Source: Lepidodermella squamata (taxonomy: Eukaryota; Gastrotricha). From it: a DNA stretch of 64,000 nucleotides. The translations under genes were made by a program, and so were the position numbers. Below are positions 42,694-52,856 of the stretch, in pieces (within the stretch, counting starts at the first letter, position 1; the number at the start of each line of letters is the position of its first letter). The notes under the pieces were generated by a model, which had not been told where the DNA came from, ran no database searches, and saw only the letters and a program-made list of their open reading frames with translations. Where the stretch lies: the NCBI GenBank assembly GCA_047495785.1, contig JBLDXI010000030.1, forward strand, positions 806,001 to 870,000. The letters are read 5' to 3'.

Positions 42694-43921
42694 ATGTTCT
42701 CGATTATCACAATTCTCGTCTCGATTTGTCTTAAATTTGCAAACGCTGCAAATTCATCTCAAAATTTGGTCGAAGAACAACTTTTGAATAAATACAGGGA
42801 GCTTTGTCCGGCTTTTGAATCATCAATCTTCCCATTGGAGAGAAAGGCAATCATAGAAGACTACGACCAGCCATTAACTGTATCAGTAGACCTATTATTA
42901 TTCCGGTTCTTCGGAATTGATGATCTTCAACAGCGACTGTCATTCGTCGGCTATTTCACTTTCAATTGGGTTTTACCGTGCAAAATCGAACCACCTTGTA
43001 CCAACCTTTTTTCGGCATTTCTTTGCAAGGGAATCAAGGATGGAACTATGTATTTCACAGTTCCAATTTCTAATGGAATTTGGTATCCAAAACTATTCCA
43101 TGTAACGACTTATGAGCATCCGAAATTACGCCCGAAGTAAGTTCGTTTCCTTTGAAGAGTAAATTCTGACCCCATTGTGCAGGGCTTTAGATGTGATTGA
43201 AATAACACCGGCCATGGAATCCCTATCGATTGACTGGAGCTTAGGAGATCGTTTCGATGTCTCATGCTCTTCATTTGTTTACGAAAATTTCCCCTTTGAT
43301 ACCCAAGAATGTTCCATGGCATTCGAGTCTTACGACGAGAGCTTTTACGTTAACTACAACATCTCTAAATTCGCGATCGATGAAAACTGGACGGATTCAT
43401 TTGTTAGCAGTACAGATGTGTGGGAGTTTGTCGGGCCTCTCGATTCAAATGTCGAAATATCAAAAACAGACACTAAGAGTTACAACAGGCTGAACTTCAG
43501 CATCAAATTTAAACGAAAACCCGGCTATTACATCTGGAGTATTTTCGTCCCAACGATATCGCTCATCTTCCTTCCAATCGTGTGCCTAATGACCTCACCG
43601 AAGAAAACAGATCGAGCGACTTTTTGCGTGACAGTAGTTTTGTCGTACTCTGTTCTTCTCACCTTAGTTTCTGGCATGATACCTCGAACTTCAAGCCCTG
43701 TTTACTTGGTATATCTAATAGCTATCAAGTTCTTAGTGGCTGTTCTGATCACTATCTATGTTCTTTTCGGAGAGTGGCTAAGCAACTTCACCATCTCAAT
43801 TCCTTTTTTTAGAGCTCATAATGTTAAACTGAGTCGGATGTTAGATTGCTTCTTTGCGATAATCTCAACTTTAACGATTCTCATATCTGATGCAGTCTTA
43901 ATTTCGTTAATGAAAACGTGA
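42694..43921 (+). CDS. Short Cys-loop receptor E (one-intron clade)
   Basis: Exons 42694-43136 and 43183-43921, 46-nt intron phase 2 after the RPK of the ligand-binding domain; 393 aa. Signal peptide MFSIITILVSICLKFANA; ligand-binding domain with FRFFGIDDLQQRLSFVGYFT and NWVLPCKIEPPC (extra Cys pair beside loop D); Cys-loop CSSFVYENFPFDTQEC with 14 intervening residues; VWEFVG; M1 after FKRKPGYYIWSIFVPT; M2 after KKTDRATFCVTVVLSYSV with Asp at -1' and Arg at 0'; M3; a very short M3-M4 loop (about 20 residues) and M4. No vicinal Cys in loop C. The short cytoplasmic loop resembles prokaryotic-type minimal channels more than nicotinic receptors. Closest in the window is receptor I (49812-51036). 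Confidence 0.9.
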
Positions 43922-43989
43922 AAGAAATTAAAATTATTATCAATACTGATGAACAGCGAGTTTTCTTTATAGCTTGTAGGGTGAAGGCA

Positions 43990-44275
43990 AATCCTAGAAG
44001 TGTGGGTATTTTCAGCCTCGAATTTTTCTGACCAAACAGCCCCCTGTGGTTTTTGGGGTTTTCTTGCCACGACCTCTTGAGGTGGGGGTTCGAGGTGCAA
44101 GTAGTGAGCGAAGTAGGATCCTCGAACTAGGGGGTATTTTCGGGCCCAAATTTTACGACCAAAGACTCCCCCTGTGGTTCCCCACTTTGGGGGTTTCGGG
44201 TGTTTCGGCCTTCCGAACTGGGGGTACGATACACCTCATTCCCCCTCCTACTTCGCGCCCTCGGTGCAAAAAACC
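43990..44275. repeat. GC-rich repeat island, two diverged copies
   Basis: Copy 1 (about 44008-44130) and copy 2 (about 44140-44270) share GTATTTTC, CCAAA, CCCCCTGTGGTT and a GGGG-TT-rich stretch. Motif GCGAAGTAGGATCC (44110-44123) occurs inverted at the end of copy 2 (CCTACTTCGCGC) and again near 58950-58965. No coding function seen. Confidence 0.6.
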
Positions 44276-44530
44276 CGAAAAACCAACCCTAAAACTCAGC
44301 TGCACGCTTATAGTTTCTAAACATTTCGAAGGCTGGGATTTAATTAAAAAATTATGGCAAATAATGATTTGCGCTATTTCCACATGCATCGGTCCGCTGT
44401 GTATTGAAAAAATTCTGTATTTTGCAAGGAAACAATTAAAACTCGATAATTGGCAAACAGCGCTACAGCGGAAATTGTTCACGTACCATTAAAGACACGT
44501 TCATGAAATTTTCAAGTTTCCTATTTCAGA

Positions 44531-45709
44531 ATGATTCGCTTTCAGTTAACTTTCATTGTGAGTTATCTTTTCTTAAAGCTTGGTTACTCAGGCTATCCTC
44601 AATTGTCGATGGCTGCGATTAAGGAAGAGATATCCGAGCAATGCTGGTACCTGAACTCCGATAACTTGCCTCGCGACAGGTCGCTGAATAACAAGGGACC
44701 TGTTGAGGTCGAAGTTAATTGCAACTTGTTTCGCTTTGTGGAAATTAATGACTTGAAACGCCAATTGTCTCTGTACCTCGAATTATACCTAGAATGGCCT
44801 CTTCCGTGCACCTTCGCCTGTAAGTCTTATTTTAAAGCAGCGAATTCAACGTGCGAAATCTCGGACTATACCGACTTCATGAGGTTCACCTTCCTTATCC
44901 AACAGTCTTGGAAGCCAGGTCTTATCCACTTGAATGCAGCTGAGATTTCGAGGCCTTTAAGCAACATGGTTGGACTGCAGTACGCCCTGATAGGAGGGCA
45001 GGACATTCATATATCCCTATCAGTCGTAGGTATTTTCGAAAGTGCTTGTGCTGGTTTTTCGTTCAAAAAATTCCCGTTCGATACCCTTGAATGCGGTATG
45101 ATTTTCGACGCTGACGATACAGTGAATCACACTTTGTACCGAATCAAAGTATTCAAGGTCGATTCGTCGATGGTAAATGCCTTTATCGGCGATACAGAGA
45201 TTTGGCGGCTTGATGAGACTGGTTGATGAGATCTGGTCAAGAAAGTTGAGCCAATTCAACGATTTGGCAACCCTGTTCGTTATCAACGGCTGAGTTTCAT
45301 ACTGAAGTTCCGGCGGAAAAGCCAGTATTACGTCTCGAACATTATCATTCCGATGTATTGCCTATTTCTGCTGCAATGTTCTACCCTGTTGATGCAGCCT
45401 AAGATTCCAGAAAGGCCCGGATTCTGCATGGCTGTTGTCCTGGCATACGCGTTTCTGCTATCGGTCGTTATCTACAACATTCCGCAAACCTCGGAGCCTG
45501 TTTTCTTAGTTTACATTGTGCTAGACAAATTTGTTTTCGGCGTCTTGCTAACGATCCAATCGATGGTTATGCGGCTTTTTCTACGCAGAAAATATTTGAT
45601 TATAAGTAAGCATTTCGTCAGAAAGTTAGACTTGGCCCTTGGATGTGCGTTAATAGCTGTAGTATCTGTGGTCGATCTGATTTTCTTTGGCTTGATGTTG
45701 TCCAACTGA
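44531..45709 (+). pseudogene. Short Cys-loop receptor F (intronless clade), two in-frame stops
   Basis: Frame from ATG 44531 runs through signal peptide, ligand-binding domain (NLFRFVEINDLKRQLSLY, WPLPCTFAC, Cys-loop CAGFSFKKFPFDTLEC) to RLDETG, where TGA TGA follow; the same frame then continues VKKVEPIQRFGNPV into M1-M4 (MYCLFLLQCSTLLM, PERPGFCMAVVLAYAF, LIFFGLMLSN) to 45709. The stops lie in a 13-nt direct duplication, TTGATGAGACTGG / TTGATGAGATCTGG (45209-45235). No GT-AG intron of viable size removes them. Apart from this the gene is intact, so inactivation is recent, or readthrough or an assembly error must be considered. ATG lies 1 nt after an acceptor-like CTATTTCAG. Confidence 0.75.
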
Positions 45710-45897
45710 ATGACAAGGGATCTTTTTATATCCAAACGAAAAATAAAACTGGAAAGGAGGGACTTGTTGAAATTCTCATTTCGAACCATATTTAAAATGA
45801 CGACGGATTTTCTTTCAAATTCAAGCTGATAGATTAATTCTGGGTCAGACACATTCACACAAACATCTGACATCATTACAATGATAATTCATGTGGT

Positions 45898-46374
45898 TCA
45901 GGAAAGCATGAATATAAACAAGATGATATATGTAATAAGAATTGCAACAACAGTGGCTACCGCGACAGCGAGGTCAAACCATCGAACAGCTGTAATTCCC
46001 CAACCTCGAATTTCAATGATTTTTCTGGATTTTCTCGCGAGGTTACAAACTATCAGCATGTAGGCAGTAAGAGCCATACCAGCTAAATTCTTGAACAAAG
46101 TTCCAACGACGACGTAAATGGCCTCGGACGTTGCGGGAACCTTTTCATTGAGAAGGCGCAAAGTTAAAGAGTTAACAAGACAACAAGCAGAACTCGTCCA
46201 GAATTTCGCGACGAAAGAGCAGAATTCGTCCAGGATGTCGCGGGGATCAAGCATCAATCGGCCAGCTTTCGATGAAATCGAAGACAGCTCAGGCAGCATT
46301 GGATCCCAGAATCCGAGAAATCGCAACAGGGCATCGATTGCCTTCCTCTGTTTGGTGTCCCCTGTACTTCGCAC
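45898..46374 (-). pseudogene. C-terminal relic of a Cys-loop receptor
   Basis: Minus-strand frame of up to 158 aa whose end matches M2 end to M4 of the minus-strand receptors: KVPATSEAIYVVVGTLFKNL like IPQTSETVYLVVMVSMKMAS, then ALTAYMLIVCNLARK like VVTVYMMIACTICEM, then WFDLAVAVATVVAILITYII for M4. No ligand-binding domain or M1 is found upstream on minus. Probably a truncated duplicate, inverted relative to its plus-strand neighbours. Confidence 0.6.
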
Positions 46375-46649
46375 CCTGGCTCTGGCTAGGACAAATTATA
46401 ACGCAATCAGATGACCGCTGGGTAGAGAACTTGGCTATAGCCCTCTAAATTGGTTAAAATAAAAAATAATGAGATACACACAAAAACTAGCCCAAGCTGT
46501 GCGTAATAGTCACATCCTCATGCTGATTAAAAAAGATTTCATCCAAAAAACAAACAATTACAGTTAGATAATTGGCAAATATCGCCGTGGTAGTATAAGG
46601 AATTCGTTTTTTCCCCAATACATACGTTTTCTCTGTCTGAAAATTCAAC

Positions 46650-47816
46650 ATGAGAATTTGCCTGTTGGCTTTTATTCTGAGTTCATTTTTCTTGCAGCTG
46701 GGTCACACTGGCTACCCTAAATTGTCTGTGGCTGCGATTAAGGACAAGATATCCGAGGACTGCTGGTACCTGATGTCTGAAAACCTACCTCGCGATATGT
46801 CGCTGAATAGCCTCGGACCTGTTGAGGTTTCAGTAAATTGTAACCTGTTCCGATTTGTTAAGATTGACGACATCAAACGCGAATTGTCCATGTACCTCGA
46901 AATATACCTCGGCTGGTCTTTGCCGTGCATTTTCGATTGCAATGCGTATTTAGCTGGAACGAATGCAACATGCGACTTATCAACGTTCACATATACAATG
47001 AGGTTTTACTTCAACAGCCACCAAACGTGGAGGCCTGATCTAATCCATCTGAATGGAGCCGAGATTTCTCGGCCTTTAAACACAATGCTTGGCATGCAAT
47101 ACGTGCAAGTTGGCAGTCGGAACATCAACTTGTCATTGTCAGTCGTCGGAATTTTCGAAAGCGCGTGTGATGGGTTTTCATTTAGAAAATTTCCGTTCGA
47201 CGCCCTTCAATGCGCTATGATTTTCGATGCTGGCGAAATAATTACCCTAACTTCTTACCGAATCAAGCGATTCGAGATTGACACATCGACGAACAAATCT
47301 TTCATCGGCGATACGGAGATATGGCGGCTTGATGGGGAACTCATCGGAAGAGTAGAGCCTATCATAAGATTCAACAACCCTTATCCGTATCAACGATTGA
47401 GTTTTACACTCAAATTCAAGCGCAAAAGTGGATTCTACATCTCGAACATGATAATACCGATGTATTGTCTGTTTTTGCTACAATGTTCAGCCTTACTTAT
47501 GGAGCCTAAAACCCCAGAACGACCTGGTTTTTGCATAACAGTGGTTTTAGCGTACGCGTTTCTGTTATCGATCGTTTTCAACAGCACTCCACAAACATCG
47601 GAGCCAATATTCCTGGTTTACATTATATTAAACAAACTTGTTTTCGGCGTAGCTCTTACAATGCAATCGATGGTTTTTAGCCTTTGGGTTAGGAAAAAAT
47701 ATATCAAGAAAGGCAAGGACTTCTTCAGATATCTTGATTTGACCGTCGGAGCAGCATTAATTGCTGCTGTCTGCATAGTTGATTTAGCTTTATTTAGCCT
47801 TATGTTGTCTAACTGA
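46650..47816 (+). CDS. Short Cys-loop receptor G (intronless clade)
   Basis: Single exon, 388 aa. Signal peptide MRICLLAFILSSFFLQLGHT; DCWYLMSENLPRDMSL and VNCNLFRFVKIDDIKRELSM in the ligand-binding domain; GWSLPCIFDC extra Cys pair; 14-residue Cys-loop CDGFSFRKFPFDALQC; IWRLDGEL; FKRKSGFYISNMIIPMYCLF leading into M1; M2 after PKTPERPGFCITVVLAYAF with Glu at -1', Arg at 0' and a Pro at 1'; M3; short basic loop VRKKYIKKGKDFFR; M4 ending LMLSN. Glu -1' is the cation-channel signature, although Pro at 1' is unusual. Closest relatives are receptors F, J and K, all without introns. N-glycosylation sites NATC and NKSF are visible. Confidence 0.9.
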   Translation: MRICLLAFILSSFFLQLGHTGYPKLSVAAIKDKISEDCWYLMSENLPRDMSLNSLGPVEVSVNCNLFRFVKIDDIKRELSMYLEIYLGWSLPCIFDCNAYLAGTNATCDLSTFTYTMRFYFNSHQTWRPDLIHLNGAEISRPLNTMLGMQYVQVGSRNINLSLSVVGIFESACDGFSFRKFPFDALQCAMIFDAGEIITLTSYRIKRFEIDTSTNKSFIGDTEIWRLDGELIGRVEPIIRFNNPYPYQRLSFTLKFKRKSGFYISNMIIPMYCLFLLQCSALLMEPKTPERPGFCITVVLAYAFLLSIVFNSTPQTSEPIFLVYIILNKLVFGVALTMQSMVFSLWVRKKYIKKGKDFFRYLDLTVGAALIAAVCIVDLALFSLMLSN

Positions 47817-48000
47817 ATTATTATCAAAATAAAAAAAGCAAAATGCAATTTTCTCAAATCGATTCGAAGGTAGAAACAGTAATCAAACAGCTGACAAATT
47901 TTAAAATTTTACTCAATTTCCGTTAAATGTAATATTGGATTTGAAAGAGTTAAATTTCTAATAAATTTTCGAGCTTTAAACAGTTTTCATAATTTTTGCT

Positions 48001-49286
48001 ATGCTTATCACAGTTAGCTTATCGATTTTTGTATTTCTCAACTCACTCAAGTTATGCCTCAGCCAGGGCGATATATTCAGAGTAACTAAGCTTTTGGAAG
48101 ATGCTACAAGAGACAAGTGCCCAGCTTTGGACTCTCGCATGCTCCCGAACGAGCATTTACTCGACTCAAACATGCGCCCACTGCCGTTGACGTTCCAACT
48201 CGCCCCCATTAGATTCGTTGAAATCAACGATGTCGACCAGCGATTGTCCCTCATCGCTTCGTTCACTCTTTTCTGGGAGATTCCATGCGAAATCGAAGAC
48301 CTTAAATGCGTGGATTTGCTCCCCGATCAAATGTGTGATGTAATAGGGCAAGATGGCGACGGACTTTGCCTAAGCCTTAGCTTGAGAGACATTTGGTATC
48401 CAAAGTTATACCACGTATCAGCCTTCGCAAAACCTCGTTACCAACCTGAGTTAAATTCTATCTCCATGTAAATATATCCACCTTAACATTTCATGTTTAC
48501 AGCTTATTCGACACGGCTGAATTGTGTCCTTTGGATTCAATGCAGGTTACGTGGGGCTTCAGCGATCGCATCGATGTCTCCTGCTCATCATTTGGCTACG
48601 AAAAATTTCCGTTCGACACTCAACGCTGCGTCATCATTTTCGAATTGGAAGATCGCAGCAAACAGGTGATTTTCAAACAATCCGAATTCTTCATCGACGA
48701 AGCGTGGTTCGAGTCGTTTGTGAGCAGCAGTGATGTCTGGGTCTTAGTTGAACCGCTTGAACTCACTATCAAAAACATTTCTCAACTTCTCAAGAACAAC
48801 GAGGATGAAGATGAAGATGATGATGATGATGATGATAGCAAAAATATCTATAGCCGTGTTGATTTTGCAATCACCTTTAAACGTAAACCTGAATATTACA
48901 TTTGGAATCTCCTATTCCCAACAATTTCTCTCATCTTGCTTCCTATTGTTTGTCTGATAGCTGAGCCTGATGTTACTGATCGAACGGCGTTTTGCGCCAC
49001 TGTTGTACTCGCCTATTCTGTCGTATTGACTGTAGTTTCTGGCTTGTTGCCAAAAACAGCTAGTTCGGTGTATTTACTCTATATGATTTCAATCAAATTT
49101 ATGGTAGCGATTGCCATCACTATATACTGCTTGTTATCTGGCTTTATTGGCGCCGATAAATATTGGACTTTGAAGCCTCATTTGAAGTTCAGAATCAGCC
49201 GAATTGTCGATGCTTTTGTGACAGTAATTTGCATTGCAATTCTGGTTACCGCTGATTTTAGCCTCTTTGGCATTATGCTGAATTGA
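48001..49286 (+). CDS. Short Cys-loop receptor H with acidic loop-C insert
   Basis: Exons 48001-48449 and 48503-49286, 53-nt intron at the conserved phase-2 site; 410 aa. Signal peptide MLITVSLSIFVFLNSLKLCLS; IRFVEINDVDQRLSLIAS; FWEIPCEIEDLKC extra Cys pair; 14-residue Cys-loop CSSFGYEKFPFDTQRC; VWVLVEPLEL; then an acidic run NNEDEDEDDDDDDDSK (encoded by a GAT/GAA microsatellite, about 48800-48838) between the strands equivalent to beta9 and beta10, i.e. at loop C of the ligand site. M1 after FKRKPEYYIWNLLFPT, M2 with Asp -1' and Arg 0', M3, short loop, M4 (DFSLFGIMLN). One-intron clade with receptors E and I but more divergent. Confidence 0.9.
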
Positions 49287-49811
49287 GGTTACTATCAATT
49301 TCCAACTTTGGTAAATTGATAATCTCTTTGATGTTCGCGTCTCGAAGGATTCCTATATCGTCCACTGCGAAGCTGAATGTTTTCAATCTTGGTTTCTATT
49401 TTTTTCTATGTGAAATACGAAAAAAACTGAAAAAACGAACACATTTTTAAGAATTTGAAGTCCGACTAATGACTTTTGCAGTTATGATATTCAAGGTTGA
49501 ATATGAGCTGCATTGACTCGAAGCATGAAAGCTATTTTATGCAACCAATAGCGTCAAAATGTTATGCGATATCTCACGGCGGAAGACAAATTCAATTTTC
49601 CGTGTCGAAAAAAATTGGCTTGCTCGCTAATGTATGGGAACTTGTCAAACTTTCACTGGGAAACAATGCACACTGCTTTAAAAATTCTGGCGATGCATAA
49701 TTTTATTCGTGGTCCTTGTAACGCGCCGCTGCGAGTCAATATTTGACGATCGATGACTTCCATCGCTTCATTCCATTCAAAAGTCAGAATTTCACGAGCT
49801 GAATTTAAAAA
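49287..49811. other. Intergenic, no gene seen
   Basis: Presumed 3' flank of receptor H and promoter of receptor I. Overlapping 60-67-aa frames here lack any features. Confidence 0.5.
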
Positions 49812-51036
49812 ATGCTGCGAGTCATCCTTCTGGTGTCACTCGTGGCTACGTATTCAGCTGAAGGGTCTAATTTTACCACAATTCCAGTTGAAGACCAGCT
49901 TCTTACAGTATACAGAAAGGTTTGCCCTGCTTTTGAATCGTTACTCCTGCCATTAGAGAACAAAGCTCTAGTTGGCAACTATTCGGAACAGTTAACAGTC
50001 AATGTTGACCTGATTCTTCTCCGCTTCTTCGGTATTGATGATATTGAACAAAGACTGTCTCTTGTTGGGTACTTTACCTTTGCCTGGGATTTACCGTGCG
50101 AAATAGAGCCGCCTTGCACCAGCCAATTTTCCCAAATGATTTGCCAAGCAATCGACGAAGGAGCTGCGTATTTCTCAATGCCAATAACCGGCCGCATGTG
50201 GTTCCCGAAATTGTTCCAGGTCACAAGTTACGACGACCCAGAATTAAGGCCAAGGTTAGTTCTCCGAATAACAGAAACAATCTCTAACCTTAATTCCCAG
50301 GATGTTGGATGTTGTCGAAGTCATACCTTACAACGACCATATTGACATGTTTTGGAACTTCGGCAATCGATTCGATGTCTCGTGTTCATCCTTTGTCTAT
50401 CAAAACTTCCCATTCGACATCCAACAGTGTACGATGGCTTTTGAGTCGTACGACGAGACATTCTACGTCCATTACAACATATCGCGTTTCGCGATCGACA
50501 GCAATTGGCGCGATTCTTTTGTCAACAGTATGGACGTTTGGGAATTTGTTGAGCCTCTCACTTCAAATGTCATCATCACTCAATCCGATATGAATAATTA
50601 CAATAGACTCAGTTTCAACGTGACATTCAAACGGAAACCTGGCTACTACATCTGGTGCGTGTTTTTCCCGACAATCTCACTTATAATTATCCCTATTATA
50701 TGCCTGGTCGCATCTCCGAAGAAAATAGACCGCGCTACGGTTTGCGTAACAGTAGTTCTGTCTTACTCTGTCCTTCTAACCATAGTATCGGGCATGCTAC
50801 CTAAAACCTCTAGCCCAGTTTACCTTGTCTACATGATCGCAATCAAGTATATGCTGGCAATTTTTATAACGATCTACGCTCTCTGTGCTGATCTCGGTAG
50901 CAAAAGAAGGATCTCCATCCCTAGGTTACGCTTGAAGGTCGAATTTAGCCGTATGTGCGACTTTGTGATAGCTGCAAGTTCGGCTTTATTGATTTTCTTA
51001 GCAGACTTTATTCTCATTTCGTTGATGATGGATTGA
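49812..51036 (+). CDS. Short Cys-loop receptor I (one-intron clade)
   Basis: Exons 49812-50254 and 50301-51036; 46-nt intron, same length and phase-2 position as in receptor E; 392 aa. Signal peptide MLRVILLVSLVATYSAEG; LLRFFGIDDIEQRLSLVGYF; AWDLPCEIEPPC; 14-residue Cys-loop CSSFVYQNFPFDIQQC; VWEFVEPL; FKRKPGYYIWCVFFPTIS; M2 after KKIDRATVCVTVVLSYS; M3 and M4 with a short positively charged loop (SKRRISIPRLRLKVE). Clearly the tandem sister of receptor E, separated from it by receptors F-H. Ligand and gating unknown. Confidence 0.9.
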
Positions 51037-51479
51037 TTTGAAAATTGAACTATTGATACTAAGTATCATTCGCCATTTCAATAATCGGACTGAATAAAAC
51101 AGACAGGTAATGAAAGGATATTGAAATTCGGTTTCCTATTTCCTACCCAGCTCATAGCTCCGCGAATAAAAGTGCTCTCTGCTATAAAAAATATTTTAGC
51201 GAATGCCACGACTCATGCATTAAAGGACCAAATGCGAAATCTCTCCTAGTTTACATAGCTGTCATCATGTGATGCCAGGAAAAGTTAACATTAAATATCA
51301 ATGTCAACATTTGACGCTGAATGTCAACATTACATAGTTCATTTCATAGTTCAGCATTATAAACGACAAAAAAATATGTTATTTCTTCTTCGCAGAGGAC
51401 TATCATAGCAATCGACGGTGTAATCTGCAAACACGCGGTTTTTGAAAACAGCAATTTTTTTGCTGAATTTTTGTCTGTA
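51037..51479. other. Intergenic, no gene seen
   Basis: AATAAAA near 51095 may end receptor I. A direct repeat AATGTCAACAT (51297-51333) is the only notable feature. Confidence 0.4.
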
Positions 51480-52643
51480 ATGAAGAGACAAATTTTGCTG
51501 GTTCTTCTCGCGCCTCTGCTAGTCTCAATTCAAGCTGGCTACCCGAGCACGTCCGTGGCTAAGCTGAAGGAGATGATAAGTAACCAATGCTGGTACGTCG
51601 ACTCTGAGAACTTACCCCGCGACGCTGTAATGAACAAAGTCGGGCCGATTAAAATAAGCGTTAATTGCAACCTGTTTCGCTTCGTCGAAATCGACGACAT
51701 TCAGAAGACGCTGAAGCTATACCTCGAGCTTCATCTTGCCTGGCCGATGCCTTGTGTCTTTGACTGCGGGGCGTTTTTCGCTGCAACAAATACAACTTGC
51801 GAGGAGTTGGGCTACAATACTCTTATGAGGTATGAAGTTACTAACAATTACATATGGAAACCGGATCTGCTGCATCTGAATGGCATTGGCTCAGCGCGAC
51901 CGCTCATCACCCTTGGAGGCCCACAGTCAATAGCGGTTAGGCCGAAGTATATCGGCTCATCTTGGTCGATAACCGGAATTTTCGACAACTCGTGCGATGG
52001 TTTCTCTTTCAAGAAATTCCCGTTCGACACTCTTGAATGCGGCATGATTTTCGACGCGGAGGATACAGTTAACAAAACTTTTTACTGGATCGAGAAATTT
52101 GAGATTGACACTTCGATGAAGAATGCTTTCATTGCCGATACGGAGATATGGCGACTCGATGGGAGCCTGAACGGAAAGGTTGAGCCTATAACAAGATTCG
52201 GCAATCCTGTTCCTTATCATCGAGTGAGCTTTCTGCTGAAGTTTCGGAGAAAAAGCGGATTCTATGTTTCGAACACTATCATTCCAATGTATTGCCTATA
52301 TCTGCTGCAATGTTCTACCCTGTTGATGCTACCTAAATCCCCTGAGCGGTCTGGATTTTGCATGTCTGTCGTTTTAGCTTACGCGTTCCTACTCTCTATC
52401 GTTTACGACAGCATTCCAGGCACTTCTGAGCCTATATATCTAGTCTACATCGTTTTGGATAAACTTATTTTTGGTGTAGCACTGACCATTCAGTCAATGG
52501 TTATGCACCTTCTTGTTAGTAGAAAGTATTATTATAAAAGTAAGGGTTTCATCAGAAGTATAGATTTGACTGTGGGAATCGGTTGTATAGCTGTTGTGAC
52601 GTTTGTCGATCTTATCTTATTCGCTCTCATGCTATCAAACTAA
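51480..52643 (+). CDS. Short Cys-loop receptor J (intronless clade)
   Basis: Single exon, 387 aa; ATG at 51480 (frame upstream has only TTG). Signal peptide MKRQILLVLLAPLLVSIQAG; CWYVDSENLPRDAVM; CNLFRFVEIDDIQKTLKLYL; AWPMPCVFDC; 14-residue Cys-loop CDGFSFKKFPFDTLEC; IWRLDGSLNGKVEP; FRRKSGFYVSNTIIPMYCLY; M2 after PKSPERSGFCMSVVLAYAF with Glu at -1' and Ser at 1' (Pro in its sisters); M3; loop VSRKYYYKSKGFIR; M4 to LMLSN. The segment at 45200-45240 of pseudogene F corresponds to its intact RLDGSLNGKVEP. Confidence 0.9.
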   Translation: MKRQILLVLLAPLLVSIQAGYPSTSVAKLKEMISNQCWYVDSENLPRDAVMNKVGPIKISVNCNLFRFVEIDDIQKTLKLYLELHLAWPMPCVFDCGAFFAATNTTCEELGYNTLMRYEVTNNYIWKPDLLHLNGIGSARPLITLGGPQSIAVRPKYIGSSWSITGIFDNSCDGFSFKKFPFDTLECGMIFDAEDTVNKTFYWIEKFEIDTSMKNAFIADTEIWRLDGSLNGKVEPITRFGNPVPYHRVSFLLKFRRKSGFYVSNTIIPMYCLYLLQCSTLLMLPKSPERSGFCMSVVLAYAFLLSIVYDSIPGTSEPIYLVYIVLDKLIFGVALTIQSMVMHLLVSRKYYYKSKGFIRSIDLTVGIGCIAVVTFVDLILFALMLSN

Positions 52644-52856
52644 ATCTATCCAACTGCTTTTTCCCCAAAATAAACACATTTTCGAGACATTTTTCTCATA
52701 ATATTTGCTTGTCAGTGTGGTAAACATCTCTCGAACCAACAATGGTTTAATCGACTCGAGCAAAATCCAGAATTCCGAAAGCAAATATTGAAATTACAGA
52801 AAAGTCATTTTTCCGATTGCATCCCTTTATGGATTGGGATTTTTCTTATTCTGAAG

